NCBI RefSeq assembly: GCF_009664975.1
Contig: NZ_WJXB01000004.1
Span: 1 to 64,000 of the forward strand
Direction: 5' to 3'
Length of the DNA: 64,000 bases
DNA from: Paenibacillus monticola
GTDB lineage: Bacteria > Bacillota > Bacilli > Paenibacillales > Paenibacillaceae
The position numbers and the translations under genes are program-made. The notes beneath the pieces were generated by a model. It ran no database searches, was not told where the DNA came from, and was given only the letters and a program-made list of their open reading frames with translations. Positions 28,937-38,825 of the stretch are shown here, in pieces. How positions within the stretch are numbered: the first letter of the stretch is position 1; each line of letters opens with the position of its first letter.

Positions 28937-28990
28937 GCGTTAGGGAGAATGAAGCAAAGATCTGAGTAGAAACAATAAGGAGGGAACGCT

Positions 28991-30940
28991 TTGAATTTAC
29001 AAAATCTAAATACACTGGATTACGGGATCATTAAGGAGGAATTGGGGCATTTTGCAGTTTCTTATGCCGGTAGGAAGTATGTGAAAGAGCTTATGCCCAT
29101 GACCTATCTGCCAGCTATACGAAGCGCCATGGAGGAAACGGCTGAAGCTAAAGAGCTATTGGAAAGAGGGGCGAGTGTACCCATTCCTTCATTAGAAGGA
29201 ATAGAATGGATGATGTCATTAATGGGGACAGGATATCTATATAATGAACAAGATTTTATGGCAGTATCAACGTTCCTCCACAGCTGCAGTCAACTGCGCA
29301 AGTATATGGCCTCCAAGGAACAGTCTGCTCCAAGAATCGGCTCATACGCCTCCTCACTGCTGGAATTAATGTCAGTGCAAGAGGCGATTGATCGTTGTAT
29401 TCGTTATGGTTCTATTGATGACGGGGCCAGTAAGGGGCTGGAAAAGGCCCGAAAACGGATGACCGTAACTAAGGAGAGGCTCCATAATAAATTAGAGGGT
29501 ATCATGTCACGTTATCAGCCGATTCTGCAGGAGAATATTTATAGCCAACGTAATGGGCGATATGTTATCCCTGTGAAACGCGAATATTACAAGCAAGTGA
29601 AGGGCTCCGTGCTAGATCAGTCCACAAGTGGGCTCACTGTCTTCGTAGAGCCTAGCGAGATCGCAGACCTTCAGGGAGAACTAGATTTACTGTCTGCGGA
29701 GGAAGCGCGAGAGGAAGCTATTGTTTTGAGTATGCTGTCCGGCCTGGTGGAGCAGGAGCAGGTCGCATTGCGGCTTAATATTGAGGTGACAGGTACGTAT
29801 GACTTTATCTTTGCCAAAGCAAAATATGCTCGCTCTATAGGTGGGAGTGCTATTTCTTTAAATGAGCGAGGTATTCTACGGATGAACGGCGGAAGACATC
29901 CGATGTTGAAGGATATGATTCCAATCAGTCTGGAATTCGGCAGAGGTTATCAATCACTCATTGTAACGGGACCCAATACAGGAGGTAAAACGGTAGTTCT
30001 TAAAACCCTCGGGTTACTGACTATAATGGCGCAGTCGGGTCTGCTGATCCCTGTAGATGAAGGTAGTGATTTCACCATATTCTCAGATGTATTGAGTGTT
30101 ATTGGGGATGGTCAGAGTCTGGCACAGTCGCTAAGCACCTTTTCAGCCCAGATGAAGAGCATTGAGGAGATGTTGCGTAGTGCTTCTAGAGGGGTTCTGG
30201 TGTTGATTGATGAGCTGGCCGCAGGTACAGACCCCGGGGAAGGGATCGCCCTCTCCATCGCAATACTGGAGGAACTGAGCTATAAGGGAGTGAATATGGT
30301 CGTCACCACCCATTTTAACGAGCTGAAAACCTTTGCTGCTGCTACTCCCGACTTTCAAAATGCAAGGATGGAGTTTGATAAAGAAACACTGCAGCCGTTA
30401 TACAGGCTGACGATAGGAGAAGCGGGCGAGAGCTATGCACTGCAGATTGCCGAGAAGCTGGGTATTCAGCAGAAAGTAATTGAGCGGTCACGGCAAATTG
30501 TGGAGGAGCAGAAGCATAAGCAAGGACTACAAAGAAACCAAGGAGCGTGGAAGGGTGCTAATCGGCCGAGTATGTCACAATCGGAAGAGGGGGAGCTGAA
30601 CAGAGAACATAAAAGTTTTAATAATGAGACGAAGGGCAGGAAGGAACTTCCGCTTTCTTTTGAAATAGGCGATGCAGTGTATGTCAGTTCTCTGGGCAAA
30701 ATGGGTATTGTCTACAGGCAGAAAGATAATCTGGGAATGGTTGGCGTGATGATACAGAAGCAAAAAATGAGTATCAATCATAAGCGGCTAAAGCCTTACC
30801 TGTCCAAGAACGAGTTGTATCCCGACGATTATGATTTGGACATTATTTTCGAGAGCAAGGTGAACCGCAAGAAAAGCAAACTGATGCAACGAAAACATAT
30901 TGAGGGATTGACTATTGTTCATGAGGGGGAAGAGAACTGA
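28991..30940 (+). CDS. MutS2-like ATPase lacking the Smr domain
   Basis: A 649-residue protein with the MutS core and ATPase domains: Walker A VTGPNTGGKT (about 327-336), DGQSLAQSLSTFSAQM and Walker B VLVLIDELAAGTDPGEG (near 405). It matches MutS2 rather than MutS because it has no mismatch-recognition domain I. MutS2 of Bacillus subtilis is about 785 residues with a C-terminal Smr nuclease; here the sequence ends after a basic KOW-like segment with no Smr motif. MutS2 proteins act on recombination intermediates or collided ribosomes, so this short form's role is open. The start is TTG at 28991 after AAGGAGGG. Confidence 0.88.
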   Translation: MNLQNLNTLDYGIIKEELGHFAVSYAGRKYVKELMPMTYLPAIRSAMEETAEAKELLERGASVPIPSLEGIEWMMSLMGTGYLYNEQDFMAVSTFLHSCSQLRKYMASKEQSAPRIGSYASSLLELMSVQEAIDRCIRYGSIDDGASKGLEKARKRMTVTKERLHNKLEGIMSRYQPILQENIYSQRNGRYVIPVKREYYKQVKGSVLDQSTSGLTVFVEPSEIADLQGELDLLSAEEAREEAIVLSMLSGLVEQEQVALRLNIEVTGTYDFIFAKAKYARSIGGSAISLNERGILRMNGGRHPMLKDMIPISLEFGRGYQSLIVTGPNTGGKTVVLKTLGLLTIMAQSGLLIPVDEGSDFTIFSDVLSVIGDGQSLAQSLSTFSAQMKSIEEMLRSASRGVLVLIDELAAGTDPGEGIALSIAILEELSYKGVNMVVTTHFNELKTFAAATPDFQNARMEFDKETLQPLYRLTIGEAGESYALQIAEKLGIQQKVIERSRQIVEEQKHKQGLQRNQGAWKGANRPSMSQSEEGELNREHKSFNNETKGRKELPLSFEIGDAVYVSSLGKMGIVYRQKDNLGMVGVMIQKQKMSINHKRLKPYLSKNELYPDDYDLDIIFESKVNRKKSKLMQRKHIEGLTIVHEGEEN

Positions 30941-30960
30941 CCAATAGCTGGTAAAGCTGG

Positions 30961-30987
30961 GCCTGTCCGTAAGGATAGGCTTCTTTT
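30961..30987 (+). terminator. Terminator of the MutS2-like gene
   Basis: The stem GCCTGTCC / GGATAGGC (one wobble), GTAA loop, is followed by a T-rich tail (TTCTTTT). Confidence 0.75.
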
Positions 30988-31177
30988 ATGCTCGATTTTG
31001 TTGCGGATCTTGGGAAATGCTGCTAATATGACCCTTCACTTTTAGATGGATATTGTATATATTTTCAAGAGGAATGTAATTAAATAAATAGACGTGAGAT
31101 ATCATACCATTGTAGGAAATTTAAAATTTTGTTAAAGTAAAAGCTTAATGCATCAAGAACGAGAAGGGAAAAAATAC

Positions 31178-32905
31178 ATGAATAACAAGAAAAGGAGCCG
31201 GGTCTTGCTATTGTTGCTCGTGGTGGCGACGATGCTATCTGCCTGTAATGGGTCAGGGTCAGGTAATAATTCAAATAATTTACGTTTATCCAAGACGGTC
31301 GTCGATGAACCACAGGTTGGTGGAATCGTTACTTATGGTTACCCCTCACCGTTTAAAGGCTTATTCGAACCTGCTTTTTATGAAGGTGATGATGACTTGA
31401 ATGTCCTTGAGTTCACCACTGAAGCTATGTTTAAGGTTGAAGACGATTTATCTACGGTCCCGAATATTGCGACTTGGCTAGAATCGGATGATCACCGCAC
31501 CTTCACCTTTAAGATTAAACCAGGCATACGTTGGCACAATGGGGATGAGTTGACCGTGGAAGACTGGAAGTTCGCGCTTGAAACCATCGCTAGTCCTGAC
31601 TATACTGGGCCCCGTTATTACAGTGTAGAGATGATAGAGGGCGTGGAAGCTTACCATGCAGGGAAGACCCAGGGGATTACAGGAATCAAAGTCCTTGATC
31701 CATATACGTTGAAAATAACGGTGACGGCTGCACGTGTGAACACGATTGATAATTTATGGCCTTATCCGATGAATAAAAAATATTATACGGGCATAGCTGT
31801 CAAAGATATGCCGGAAAGCGATCAGGTTAGAAAACATCCGATTGGGATTGGACCTTTTGAGGTGACCCAAATTCAGCCTGGCGAGTCCGTAGAGATGAAA
31901 CGGTTTGACGATTACTATCAGGGCAAGGCACTGCTGGATGGTATTGTATATAAGGTCTTTGATGATAAGCAGCTGACTTCCCTGTTTGAACAGGGCGTGG
32001 TGGATATGGAGACTGCTCCGCGTGATGCTTATGAAGGTCTGAGCAAACTGGATAATGTGAATATTATGCAGACAACAGAGCTGTCTTATGAATATATCGG
32101 TTTCAAATTTGGGCACTGGGATAATGAAGCAGAGAAGATTGTTATGGACAATGCCAAATTTAAGGATAAAAGATTGCGACAGGCTATGTATTATGCACTG
32201 GACCGTGAAGGGATTATTAATACTTTTTCCTATGGCTTGGGTCAGGTAGTGGAAAGTCCAATTCCAAGCGCAAGCTGGGCTAAAATACCGGATTCGGAGA
32301 TTAATGCTTATCCGTATAGTCCGGAGAAGGCCAAAGCCTTATTAGATGAAGCTGGTTATGTGGATATTGATGGTGATGGTCTTCGTGAAGATCCCAAGGG
32401 CAAGAAATTTGTGATTCATTATGACGCTATGACAGGGAATACGAATACAGAACAGCGTACAGAGGCTATACTGCTAAACTGGCGTCAGGTTGGGCTGGAT
32501 GTCCAGCTGAATGGTGGGGTATTGAAGGAAATGAATGTTTTCTATGATGCGGTAGAGAGCGATGAGCCTACTATTGATTTATTCAATGGAGTCTGGGGCT
32601 TGGCGAGTGATCCTGACCCATCCGGCCTGTGGCGAGCGAGTGACCTGTGGAATTATCCACGCTGGTCTTCGGAGCGGAACGAACAACTCATTCGCGATGG
32701 AGTCAGTATGAAATCTTATGACAGGAATTATCGCAAAGGCGTGTATTATGAGTGGCAGAAGCTTATCAATGAGGAAGTGCCTATGATTTTCTTTGCTGAG
32801 CGAGAGAGTATTACTCCCGTAAACAAGCGTTTGCAGGGAGTACACGTCAATTCCATGAGCAATATAATTGAACCGCAGAAATGGTGGGTAAAGCAAGCCA
32901 AGTGA
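31178..32905 (+). CDS. ABC transporter solute-binding lipoprotein (family 5, peptide type)
   Basis: A 575-residue extracytoplasmic binding protein of the oligopeptide/nickel family (SBP_bac_5). It has a lipoprotein signal (LLLLLVVATMLSAC) and family motifs such as FKIKPGIRWHNGDELTVEDWKF (about 100-120) and KDKRLRQAMYYALDRE (near 330). I start at the ATG at 31178, after GAAGGG. No permease or ATPase gene is adjacent, so it is an orphan binding protein; the ligand is unknown, with peptides likely. Confidence 0.9.
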   Translation: MNNKKRSRVLLLLLVVATMLSACNGSGSGNNSNNLRLSKTVVDEPQVGGIVTYGYPSPFKGLFEPAFYEGDDDLNVLEFTTEAMFKVEDDLSTVPNIATWLESDDHRTFTFKIKPGIRWHNGDELTVEDWKFALETIASPDYTGPRYYSVEMIEGVEAYHAGKTQGITGIKVLDPYTLKITVTAARVNTIDNLWPYPMNKKYYTGIAVKDMPESDQVRKHPIGIGPFEVTQIQPGESVEMKRFDDYYQGKALLDGIVYKVFDDKQLTSLFEQGVVDMETAPRDAYEGLSKLDNVNIMQTTELSYEYIGFKFGHWDNEAEKIVMDNAKFKDKRLRQAMYYALDREGIINTFSYGLGQVVESPIPSASWAKIPDSEINAYPYSPEKAKALLDEAGYVDIDGDGLREDPKGKKFVIHYDAMTGNTNTEQRTEAILLNWRQVGLDVQLNGGVLKEMNVFYDAVESDEPTIDLFNGVWGLASDPDPSGLWRASDLWNYPRWSSERNEQLIRDGVSMKSYDRNYRKGVYYEWQKLINEEVPMIFFAERESITPVNKRLQGVHVNSMSNIIEPQKWWVKQAK

Positions 32906-32927
32906 TTATTGCCTGGCCTGCTTTTTT
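32893..32927 (+). terminator. Probable terminator overlapping the binding-protein stop
   Basis: GCAAGCCAAG pairs with CCTGGCCTGC except for two A-C mismatches, and a T6 run follows. The left arm lies in the last codons of the gene. Confidence 0.45.
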
Positions 32928-33296
32928 ATTTACTAAATAGGGGTTGCACAATCAAATTATGCCTTCAACCGGTACCAGATTGGATTAAATGTCGTTATTT
33001 GTTGTTTCTTTTTATCCGTTTAGTGATTACAATAGTAATATTGTTTCTACGGGCATAGGTATTAGGAACTGGATTACACTTTTTAAGCTTAGCCTGTGTC
33101 AAAGAAGATTTCCAAGTTTATTCTACAATAGGCGTGATCCGAAATTCCGAAAAGGGGGAACCATAAACCAGGAAGCAGAGCAGAGCTTTACAGATAAGAG
33201 AATTTAAAGTCATAACTGCCTGGAAGAACAGGTAAGTATTATAAATATAAGGTGAGTAATTTATATGTATATTCCACAATAAAGAAGGAATCAATC
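32928..33296. other. Upstream region of the LCP gene
   Basis: No supported gene. A 72-codon rightward frame (32989-33207) has no ribosome site or recognisable domain. The region is AT-rich and likely holds the LCP promoter, which I could not assign. Confidence 0.4.
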
Positions 33297-34334
33297 ATGA
33301 AAAAATTAATAAAAAAGAAAAAAATTTATATTTCCCTTATTGTAATTGTGCTTATCATAGCTGGAGGCTTTCTGTTCCGTAAGTCGCTAACTGTGTTGGC
33401 ATTTGATCTTTTTCTGTCAGATCAAGTTGAAGCCAAACTGCAAGAGAAATCCTACCAACCGCTTGTAAGTGAGGATAACAAAGTTAAGCCAGAACCAGTG
33501 GTTTACAAAAGTGATCCTTTCTCATTGATGTTGCTGGGTACGGACCAGCGAAAAAATGAAACAGCACGTTCGGATACAATGATCTATGCAGTTATTCGAC
33601 CGGAGGATTCTAAAATTTTGCTTATTTCTATACCGCGTGATACCTATACCGAAATTATTGGACATGATGATAACAAAAAGGATAAAATCACACATGCTTA
33701 TGCTTTTGGCGGTCAACAAATGTCCAAGGACACTCTTGAAGCTCTTTTAGGGCATGACATTCAATATTATGCTACCATTAATTTTCAAGGATTAAAGGAT
33801 GCTGTTGATGCCATCGGAGGCGTACCCTTACCGATTCAAAAAGATATTGTAAATAAAGGTAAGGATCACGAGAAATTTACTATTGCCGGTGGTAAATCTA
33901 ATTATAATGGGGAAGAAGCATTAAATTATACGCGTTATCGTGAAGATAGTGACTTTAACCGGACCAAACGTCAACAGGTATTTATTGACGTGGTAGCGAA
34001 TAAGATGTTATCGATCAGCCAGATCGGCAATATTCCTGAGTTGCTGGATATTATGGGTGATAATTTCAAGACGGATTTACAGCCTTCTATGATTATTAGC
34101 CTGGCCAAGAAATTCATGGGTGGCAAAGCTATGGATATTTCCAGCTTTACGGTTATGGGCGAAGGGAAACGAATCGATGGTATATCTTATGATATCGCTG
34201 ATGAAGAAGACCTGAGCGAGGCCACGGCAATGATCGATAACTGGATGAACGCTAGTACGCCAGTCGATCAATTAATTGAGCCGGGTAAAGCTGAAAATGC
34301 GCTGGAGCCCAAAGCGACGACTGCTGCACAATAA
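33297..34334 (+). CDS. LCP family protein (LytR-CpsA-Psr, wall polymer ligase)
   Basis: A 345-residue membrane-anchored protein. One N-terminal membrane segment (about 9-30) follows a Lys-rich start; then comes the LCP domain with LLGTDQRKNETARSDTMIYAV (about 78-98), SIPRDTYTEI (near 116) and the ALNYTRYR signature (near 210), including the conserved Arg/Asp residues that bind polyprenyl phosphate. LCP enzymes attach teichoic acid or other glycopolymers to peptidoglycan. Start ATG at 33297 after AAGAAGGAA. It stands alone between terminators. Confidence 0.93.
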   Translation: MKKLIKKKKIYISLIVIVLIIAGGFLFRKSLTVLAFDLFLSDQVEAKLQEKSYQPLVSEDNKVKPEPVVYKSDPFSLMLLGTDQRKNETARSDTMIYAVIRPEDSKILLISIPRDTYTEIIGHDDNKKDKITHAYAFGGQQMSKDTLEALLGHDIQYYATINFQGLKDAVDAIGGVPLPIQKDIVNKGKDHEKFTIAGGKSNYNGEEALNYTRYREDSDFNRTKRQQVFIDVVANKMLSISQIGNIPELLDIMGDNFKTDLQPSMIISLAKKFMGGKAMDISSFTVMGEGKRIDGISYDIADEEDLSEATAMIDNWMNASTPVDQLIEPGKAENALEPKATTAAQ

Positions 34335-34367
34335 TTTTGGATCAGATATAATGCCATATACCCTAAT

Positions 34368-34408
34368 GCAGCAGCCATAGTGAAGGTTAGTGGCTGCTGC
34401 TTGTTGTG
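34368..34408 (+). terminator. LCP gene terminator
   Basis: A perfect 10-bp stem, GCAGCAGCCA / TGGCTGCTGC, is followed by TTGTTGTGT. Confidence 0.65.
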
Positions 34409-34527
34409 TCATGGTATAATGGTCTGGAACTATTTATTAGTCGCGACGTATTACTTTAAGGCCCTATAGGTAAGGGGAAGATAAGGGAACCGTAATTCCT
34501 TCGGAAATCTTTTAGGAGGATCAAGAC

Positions 34528-34953
34528 ATGAATATTGCATTTTTTTTACTTCCCAAACAGGAGGTAGCTTGTGTAACGCTGGATTCTACACTGCGCCAGA
34601 CTTTAGAGCGGATGGAATATCACCGTTATAGCGCTGTGCCGATTCTTAATCGAAACGGAGAGTATGCAGGTACTATAACAGAAGGCGATTTATTGTGGTA
34701 CATGAAGGATTCTAACGGTAAAATTACATTTGAGAATGCTTCTAAATTTTTGCTAAAGGATGTACCGCTGAGAATGAACAATAAGCCGGTCTCAATTGAT
34801 GCGAATATGGAAGATTTAATTAATCTAGCCAAGGTACAAAATTTTGTGCCGGTGATCGACGACATGAACCGATTTATTGGTATTGTCCGACGGAGTCAGG
34901 TTATAGAATATTGCGAGAGATTTGTTTCACGGCAATCACAGGAATCGTTATAA
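34528..34953 (+). CDS. CBS-pair domain protein
   Basis: A 141-residue stand-alone CBS pair: the first motif (about 10-60) includes YSAVPILNRNGEYAGTITEGDLLW, the second (about 80-135) FVPVIDDMNRFIGIVRRSQV. Length and the linker ending LLKDVPL resemble the Firmicute CbpB/DarB type, which binds cyclic di-AMP in Bacillus and Listeria, but ligand and target are not shown by sequence. AGGAGGATC precedes the ATG. gdpP, a cyclic di-AMP phosphodiesterase, lies about 1.4 kb downstream. It has its own terminator. Confidence 0.85.
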   Translation: MNIAFFLLPKQEVACVTLDSTLRQTLERMEYHRYSAVPILNRNGEYAGTITEGDLLWYMKDSNGKITFENASKFLLKDVPLRMNNKPVSIDANMEDLINLAKVQNFVPVIDDMNRFIGIVRRSQVIEYCERFVSRQSQESL

Positions 34954-34993
34954 TTCATTTATTCACGGCTCGTGGAAGCAAACGAAGTCAAGA

Positions 34994-35033
34994 GGCCTGT
35001 ATTTCCGGCGATAACGGAATGCAGGCTTTTTTT
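34994..35033 (+). terminator. CBS gene terminator
   Basis: The stem GCCTG(T)ATTTCCG / CGGAAT(G)CAGGC is followed by seven T, 40 bases past the stop. Confidence 0.8.
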
Positions 35034-35127
35034 GAAAACAAGATTTCGGAGGCGGGAACCGTAAGTGGTGCACAGAAATATTTATGCTATAATGGAGAAT
35101 AAAGCTTTTTGCCGGAGGTAGTGAAAC

Positions 35128-35439
35128 GTGACCAATGTGCCGAAGGATCTGGATGTGGCTAAACGTGCGAAGGTAATTGAATGGCTGAAAACGGAAGTAA
35201 TTGATCAAGTCTCGCGGTTATTTAAAGCGTTATGGGAAGGTAGTACTGCCCGTGTTGGTGACAGTCTGGCAAGCCTAATTATGAGTTCTTATATCCTGGG
35301 GCGAAGATTGGGCATCCCCTATAGTGAGCTGGATGGACTACTGCAAGAAAAGCTCAGGAAGCATAAGCAAGAAGGCCATCAATTGGAAGATTGGTATCAA
35401 GATATATCTACGTTAGAAGAACATATGCGTAAGAGGTGA
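35128..35439 (+). CDS. MazG-like family protein
   Basis: A 103-residue all-alpha protein resembling the short MazG-like family (related to NTP pyrophosphohydrolases): VSRLFKALWEGSTARVGDSLASLIMSSYILGRR-type helices at about 30-62. The Glu-rich EXXE metal motif of true MazG is not clear, so catalytic activity is doubtful. The start is GTG at 35128, after GGAGGTAG. It ends 6 bases before yybS, suggesting that it heads the yybS-gdpP-rplI-dnaB operon. Confidence 0.78.
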   Translation: MTNVPKDLDVAKRAKVIEWLKTEVIDQVSRLFKALWEGSTARVGDSLASLIMSSYILGRRLGIPYSELDGLLQEKLRKHKQEGHQLEDWYQDISTLEEHMRKR

Positions 35440-35445
35440 ATACTG

Positions 35446-36363
35446 TTGAAATTTCGTTGGACGTCTGTGGCTTGGAGCATCGCATATTTGTTATTGCTGC
35501 TCTCCTTATCAACCCCATTGCTTCTCATTACTACTCTATTTATGATTATTCCGGCCGTAGTGCTGTTCACTACTCTGAACACCAAACAGTTTATTGTACA
35601 TGTATTGCCGATATTGTTAATTGTCGGTCTGATTACACCTATATATCCAGTGATAGCAGTGTATTTCTTGATACCGGCACTGGTTATGGGCCGCTTTTAC
35701 AAAAAACGCGCCTCGGCGATGTCAACCCTGCTCGCAGGTACCGTTACAATTCTTGGAGAATTTCTGCTGCTCTTGCTTCTTGGAACAGCGCTATTTAATT
35801 TTGATCTGTCGAGCTATGTGAATGATGTGCTGCAAATGGTCACATCACCACTGTCGCAGTTAGGAACTGCCAATCCGCTGATAAGTGATCTTAACTTTAC
35901 CTCAGAGGATGTAAACAAGATCAGTATCATGACTATTCAAATGATTCCTATGACTTTAATCGTGAGCTCGTTCATGATTGCTGTGATCACACACTCTATT
36001 GTCCGTCCGATTCTGAACAGTATGGAATATGCAGTTCCGAAGCTGAAGCCTGCGCGCGAATGGAGACTTCCAAGATCATTCATCTGGTATTATCTGCTTG
36101 GCGTTATTATTCAATTGTTGTTCTCCGGTTCGGATAGCAGCTATATGACAATGATTTCAGCTAATCTGTTGCCACTGCTGCGAATCGGTTTTATGATTCA
36201 GGCCATTGGATTTTTCTTCTTTGTAGCGCATGAGCGGAAATGGAATAAGATTATTCCGATTCTTCTGGCAATACCCATTATTCTTCTACCGCCGCTGCGG
36301 ATTATCGGCATTATCGATTTGGTATTTCCGCTGCGAGCGTTTGTGACGAAATCGAAACGATAG
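35446..36363 (+). CDS. yybS: DUF2232 family membrane protein YybS
   Basis: A 305-residue polytopic membrane protein with about eight hydrophobic segments spread over the full length, matching DUF2232. Bacillus subtilis yybS precedes yybT (gdpP) and rplI, the same order as here. Function is unknown. The start is TTG at 35446 with AAGAGGTGA upstream. gdpP begins 11 bases later. Confidence 0.9.
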   Translation: MKFRWTSVAWSIAYLLLLLSLSTPLLLITTLFMIIPAVVLFTTLNTKQFIVHVLPILLIVGLITPIYPVIAVYFLIPALVMGRFYKKRASAMSTLLAGTVTILGEFLLLLLLGTALFNFDLSSYVNDVLQMVTSPLSQLGTANPLISDLNFTSEDVNKISIMTIQMIPMTLIVSSFMIAVITHSIVRPILNSMEYAVPKLKPAREWRLPRSFIWYYLLGVIIQLLFSGSDSSYMTMISANLLPLLRIGFMIQAIGFFFFVAHERKWNKIIPILLAIPIILLPPLRIIGIIDLVFPLRAFVTKSKR

Positions 36364-36374
36364 GGTGAGGGTTC

Positions 36375-38381
36375 ATGCCTAAATTTCTGCAAAGACGCTG
36401 GCACGGCTATCATACCGTATGGGCGTTCATGCTGTTACTAGTTCTTATAATAGTAGTCAGTATTTATAACTGGGCCCTTGGTGTCGCTAGTCTGTTTCTG
36501 GCTGGCACCTTGTGCTTCTCTATGTTGAAGGCCGAAATATCGTTTCGGCGCAATTTGGTGGAGTATATAAACGGGCTATCTTTTCGTATCAAGCGAGTAG
36601 AGGGCGAAGCGGTAAGCATGCTTCCGCTTGGGATTATCCTATATAGTGAGGATCGTACGGTAGAGTGGAATAACCGCAATGCAGGTGAGATCTTCGCCCG
36701 CAAGTCCTTGGTAGGCGAAGCGATTCAAGAGTTGCTACCTGATATGATGTCCTCCTTAGGGAATGCACAGGGAAAACGTGAGGTTTTTAAAGACGGTCTT
36801 TTGAAGGACTCAAGGTTGGAAATCACTGTGGATGAGCGGTATTATCAAGCGGTCATCATTCCAAGCGAACGTCTGCTTTACTTATACGATATAACGGAGC
36901 TTGTGGTGCTACGTGAACGCTATGAGGAAGAGAAGCTGGCAATAGGTATTGTGATGATGGACAATTTGGATGAATCCGCTCAAGGGATGGATGATCAGCA
37001 GCGAACTTCGCTAATCGCCAAAGTAGCCACTGAGATCACGGATTGGAGTAAGCAGTTTGATGTATATTTGCGCCGTTTATCTTCGGAACGTTATCTAATG
37101 CTACTGAATCATCGTAGTCTACAGGCATTGGAAGAAAGCCGTTTCGTTGTTCTTGATGAGGTTCGTGAGATGACTGCTGACTTAAAGGTCCCTATGACAC
37201 TTAGTATTGGTCTGGCCTTTGGAGCGGAGTCCGCCAGTGAGCTTGGTGCGCTAGCGCAATCTAGTCTTGATATGGCCCTTGGACGGGGGGGCGATCAGGC
37301 AGCAGTAAAGGCAGGACAACGGCTGTCTTTCTATGGCGGCAAAAGCAATGCTGCGGAAAAGCGTACCCGGGTAAGAGCTCGAGTGATCGCCCATGCTCTG
37401 CGAGATTTGATGCAGGAGAGTGACCGCGTACTTATCATGGGACACCGGACGCCGGATATTGACGCTGTAGGTGCCGCAATCGGATTGCTCAAGGCTGCAC
37501 AAATGTATAATGTGGAAGCGAATATTGTGATGGAGGACGCACCCAATCCTTCCATCACCCGCATGCTGGAGCAGATTCGAAAGGATGAGGAATTGAACAA
37601 ATTCTTTATCTCTACGGAGCAAGCCATGCAAGTGATGACTGAGCATACGCTGCTAATTGTTGTGGATACACATAAAGCGTCTATGACGATGGAACCGCGA
37701 CTTGTCCAATATGCCAGCCGGATTGTGGTCGTGGATCATCACCGGAGAGGCGAGGAGTTCATTAATGATGCAGTGCTTGTCTATCTGGAACCCTATGCTT
37801 CATCTACCTGTGAACTGGTGACGGAACTGCTGCAGTATATCCACGATAAGGTTAAGCTTAGCCCGCTGGAAGCGACAATGCTGCTTGCCGGGATTACGGT
37901 GGATACGAAACATTTTGCGCTTCATACAGGCTCGCGTACTTTTGAAGCAGCAGGCTTTCTACGCCGGATTGGTGCGGATACGATTCTCATTCAGCGCATG
38001 CTTAAAGAGGATCTGCAAGAGTACATTTCTAAAGCGGAGATTATCAAACATGCGCGAATGGTATATGATCATATTGCACTGGTTGTGACAGCGCCGGGAA
38101 TGAAGATCCCGCAGCTGCTTATTGCCCAGACCGCGGATACGCTGCTCGGCATGACGAATGTAGTCGCTTCATTCGTCATCAGTGAGCGTCCTGATGGCCT
38201 AATCGGCATTAGTGCCCGATCACTCGGGCGCATGAACGTCCAGGTCGTTATGGAGCAAATGGGCGGCGGTGGACATCTGTCCAATGCGGCTGTACAGCTG
38301 GAGGGAACATGTAAGGAAGCAGAGGCCAGACTGATGGAAGTGCTGGCTGAAATTGAATCGAAAGAGGGGCTGTTCGAATGA
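36375..38381 (+). CDS. gdpP: Cyclic di-AMP phosphodiesterase GdpP
   Basis: A 668-residue membrane enzyme. Two membrane segments (about 15-55), a PAS domain (about 75-150), a degenerate GGDEF domain (about 170-310), a DHH domain with [13 protein letters not shown] and [12 protein letters not shown] (about 350-460), and DHHA1 with [10 protein letters not shown] near 635. It hydrolyses cyclic di-AMP to pApA and so sets osmotic and wall homeostasis. AGGGTGAGG precedes the ATG. Its last codons overlap rplI by four bases (ATGA). Confidence 0.95.
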   Translation: MPKFLQRRWHGYHTVWAFMLLLVLIIVVSIYNWALGVASLFLAGTLCFSMLKAEISFRRNLVEYINGLSFRIKRVEGEAVSMLPLGIILYSEDRTVEWNNRNAGEIFARKSLVGEAIQELLPDMMSSLGNAQGKREVFKDGLLKDSRLEITVDERYYQAVIIPSERLLYLYDITELVVLRERYEEEKLAIGIVMMDNLDESAQGMDDQQRTSLIAKVATEITDWSKQFDVYLRRLSSERYLMLLNHRSLQALEESRFVVLDEVREMTADLKVPMTLSIGLAFGAESASELGALAQSSLDMALGRGGDQAAVKAGQRLSFYGGKSNAAEKRTRVRARVIAHALRDLMQESDRVLIMGHRTPDIDAVGAAIGLLKAAQMYNVEANIVMEDAPNPSITRMLEQIRKDEELNKFFISTEQAMQVMTEHTLLIVVDTHKASMTMEPRLVQYASRIVVVDHHRRGEEFINDAVLVYLEPYASSTCELVTELLQYIHDKVKLSPLEATMLLAGITVDTKHFALHTGSRTFEAAGFLRRIGADTILIQRMLKEDLQEYISKAEIIKHARMVYDHIALVVTAPGMKIPQLLIAQTADTLLGMTNVVASFVISERPDGLIGISARSLGRMNVQVVMEQMGGGGHLSNAAVQLEGTCKEAEARLMEVLAEIESKEGLFE

Positions 38382-38824
38382 AGGTTATTTTCATGAAAGA
38401 TGTTAAGGGACAAGGTAAAAAAGGTCAGGTCAAAGAGGTGTCGGAAGGTTATGCAGCCAACTTCCTGCTGCCGCGGGGACTGGTTCGTCCGGCAACAGAC
38501 GGCAATGTGAAGACGCTGGAGAATCAAGCAGCTGCGGAACAACGTCGCAAGGATAACGAAAAAGGGGATGCCCAGCAGCTTGGCAAGAAGTTGGACGAGC
38601 TAACCCTGAATATGAAAGCAAAAGCGGGTGAAGGCGGCCGTCTCTTTGGCGCTATTACAAGTAAACAGATTGCTGAAACTCTGTCTTCCACGGAGGGCAT
38701 CGTTATTGACAAGCGTAAAATCGAGCTGAGTGACCCAATCCGTCACCTGGGTGTGACTGAGGTTGTTATAAAGCTGCATACTGAAGTAAAGGCTACGCTT
38801 AAGGTTCAGGTAACGGAGGAGTAA
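38378..38824 (+). CDS. rplI: 50S ribosomal protein L9
   Basis: A 148-residue L9. The N-terminal RNA-binding domain [21 protein letters not shown] includes the family signature ([20 protein letters not shown]), then comes a long connecting helix (about 45-75) and the C-terminal domain. It overlaps gdpP by ATGA and dnaB starts 1 base after its stop, so it sits inside the yybS-gdpP-rplI-dnaB operon. Confidence 0.97.
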   Translation: MKVIFMKDVKGQGKKGQVKEVSEGYAANFLLPRGLVRPATDGNVKTLENQAAAEQRRKDNEKGDAQQLGKKLDELTLNMKAKAGEGGRLFGAITSKQIAETLSSTEGIVIDKRKIELSDPIRHLGVTEVVIKLHTEVKATLKVQVTEE

Positions 38825-38825
38825 T

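Noticed and set aside
28823..28990. T-box riboswitch before the MutS2-like gene
   Set aside because: No conserved T-box AGGGTGG / TGGNACCGCG motif, despite the terminator and leader.
32989..33207. 72-codon rightward frame before the LCP gene
   Set aside because: No ribosome site, no domain, AT-rich intergenic composition.
34915..34935. parS-like TTTGTTTCACGG
   Set aside because: Only the left half matches; the right arm is absent.
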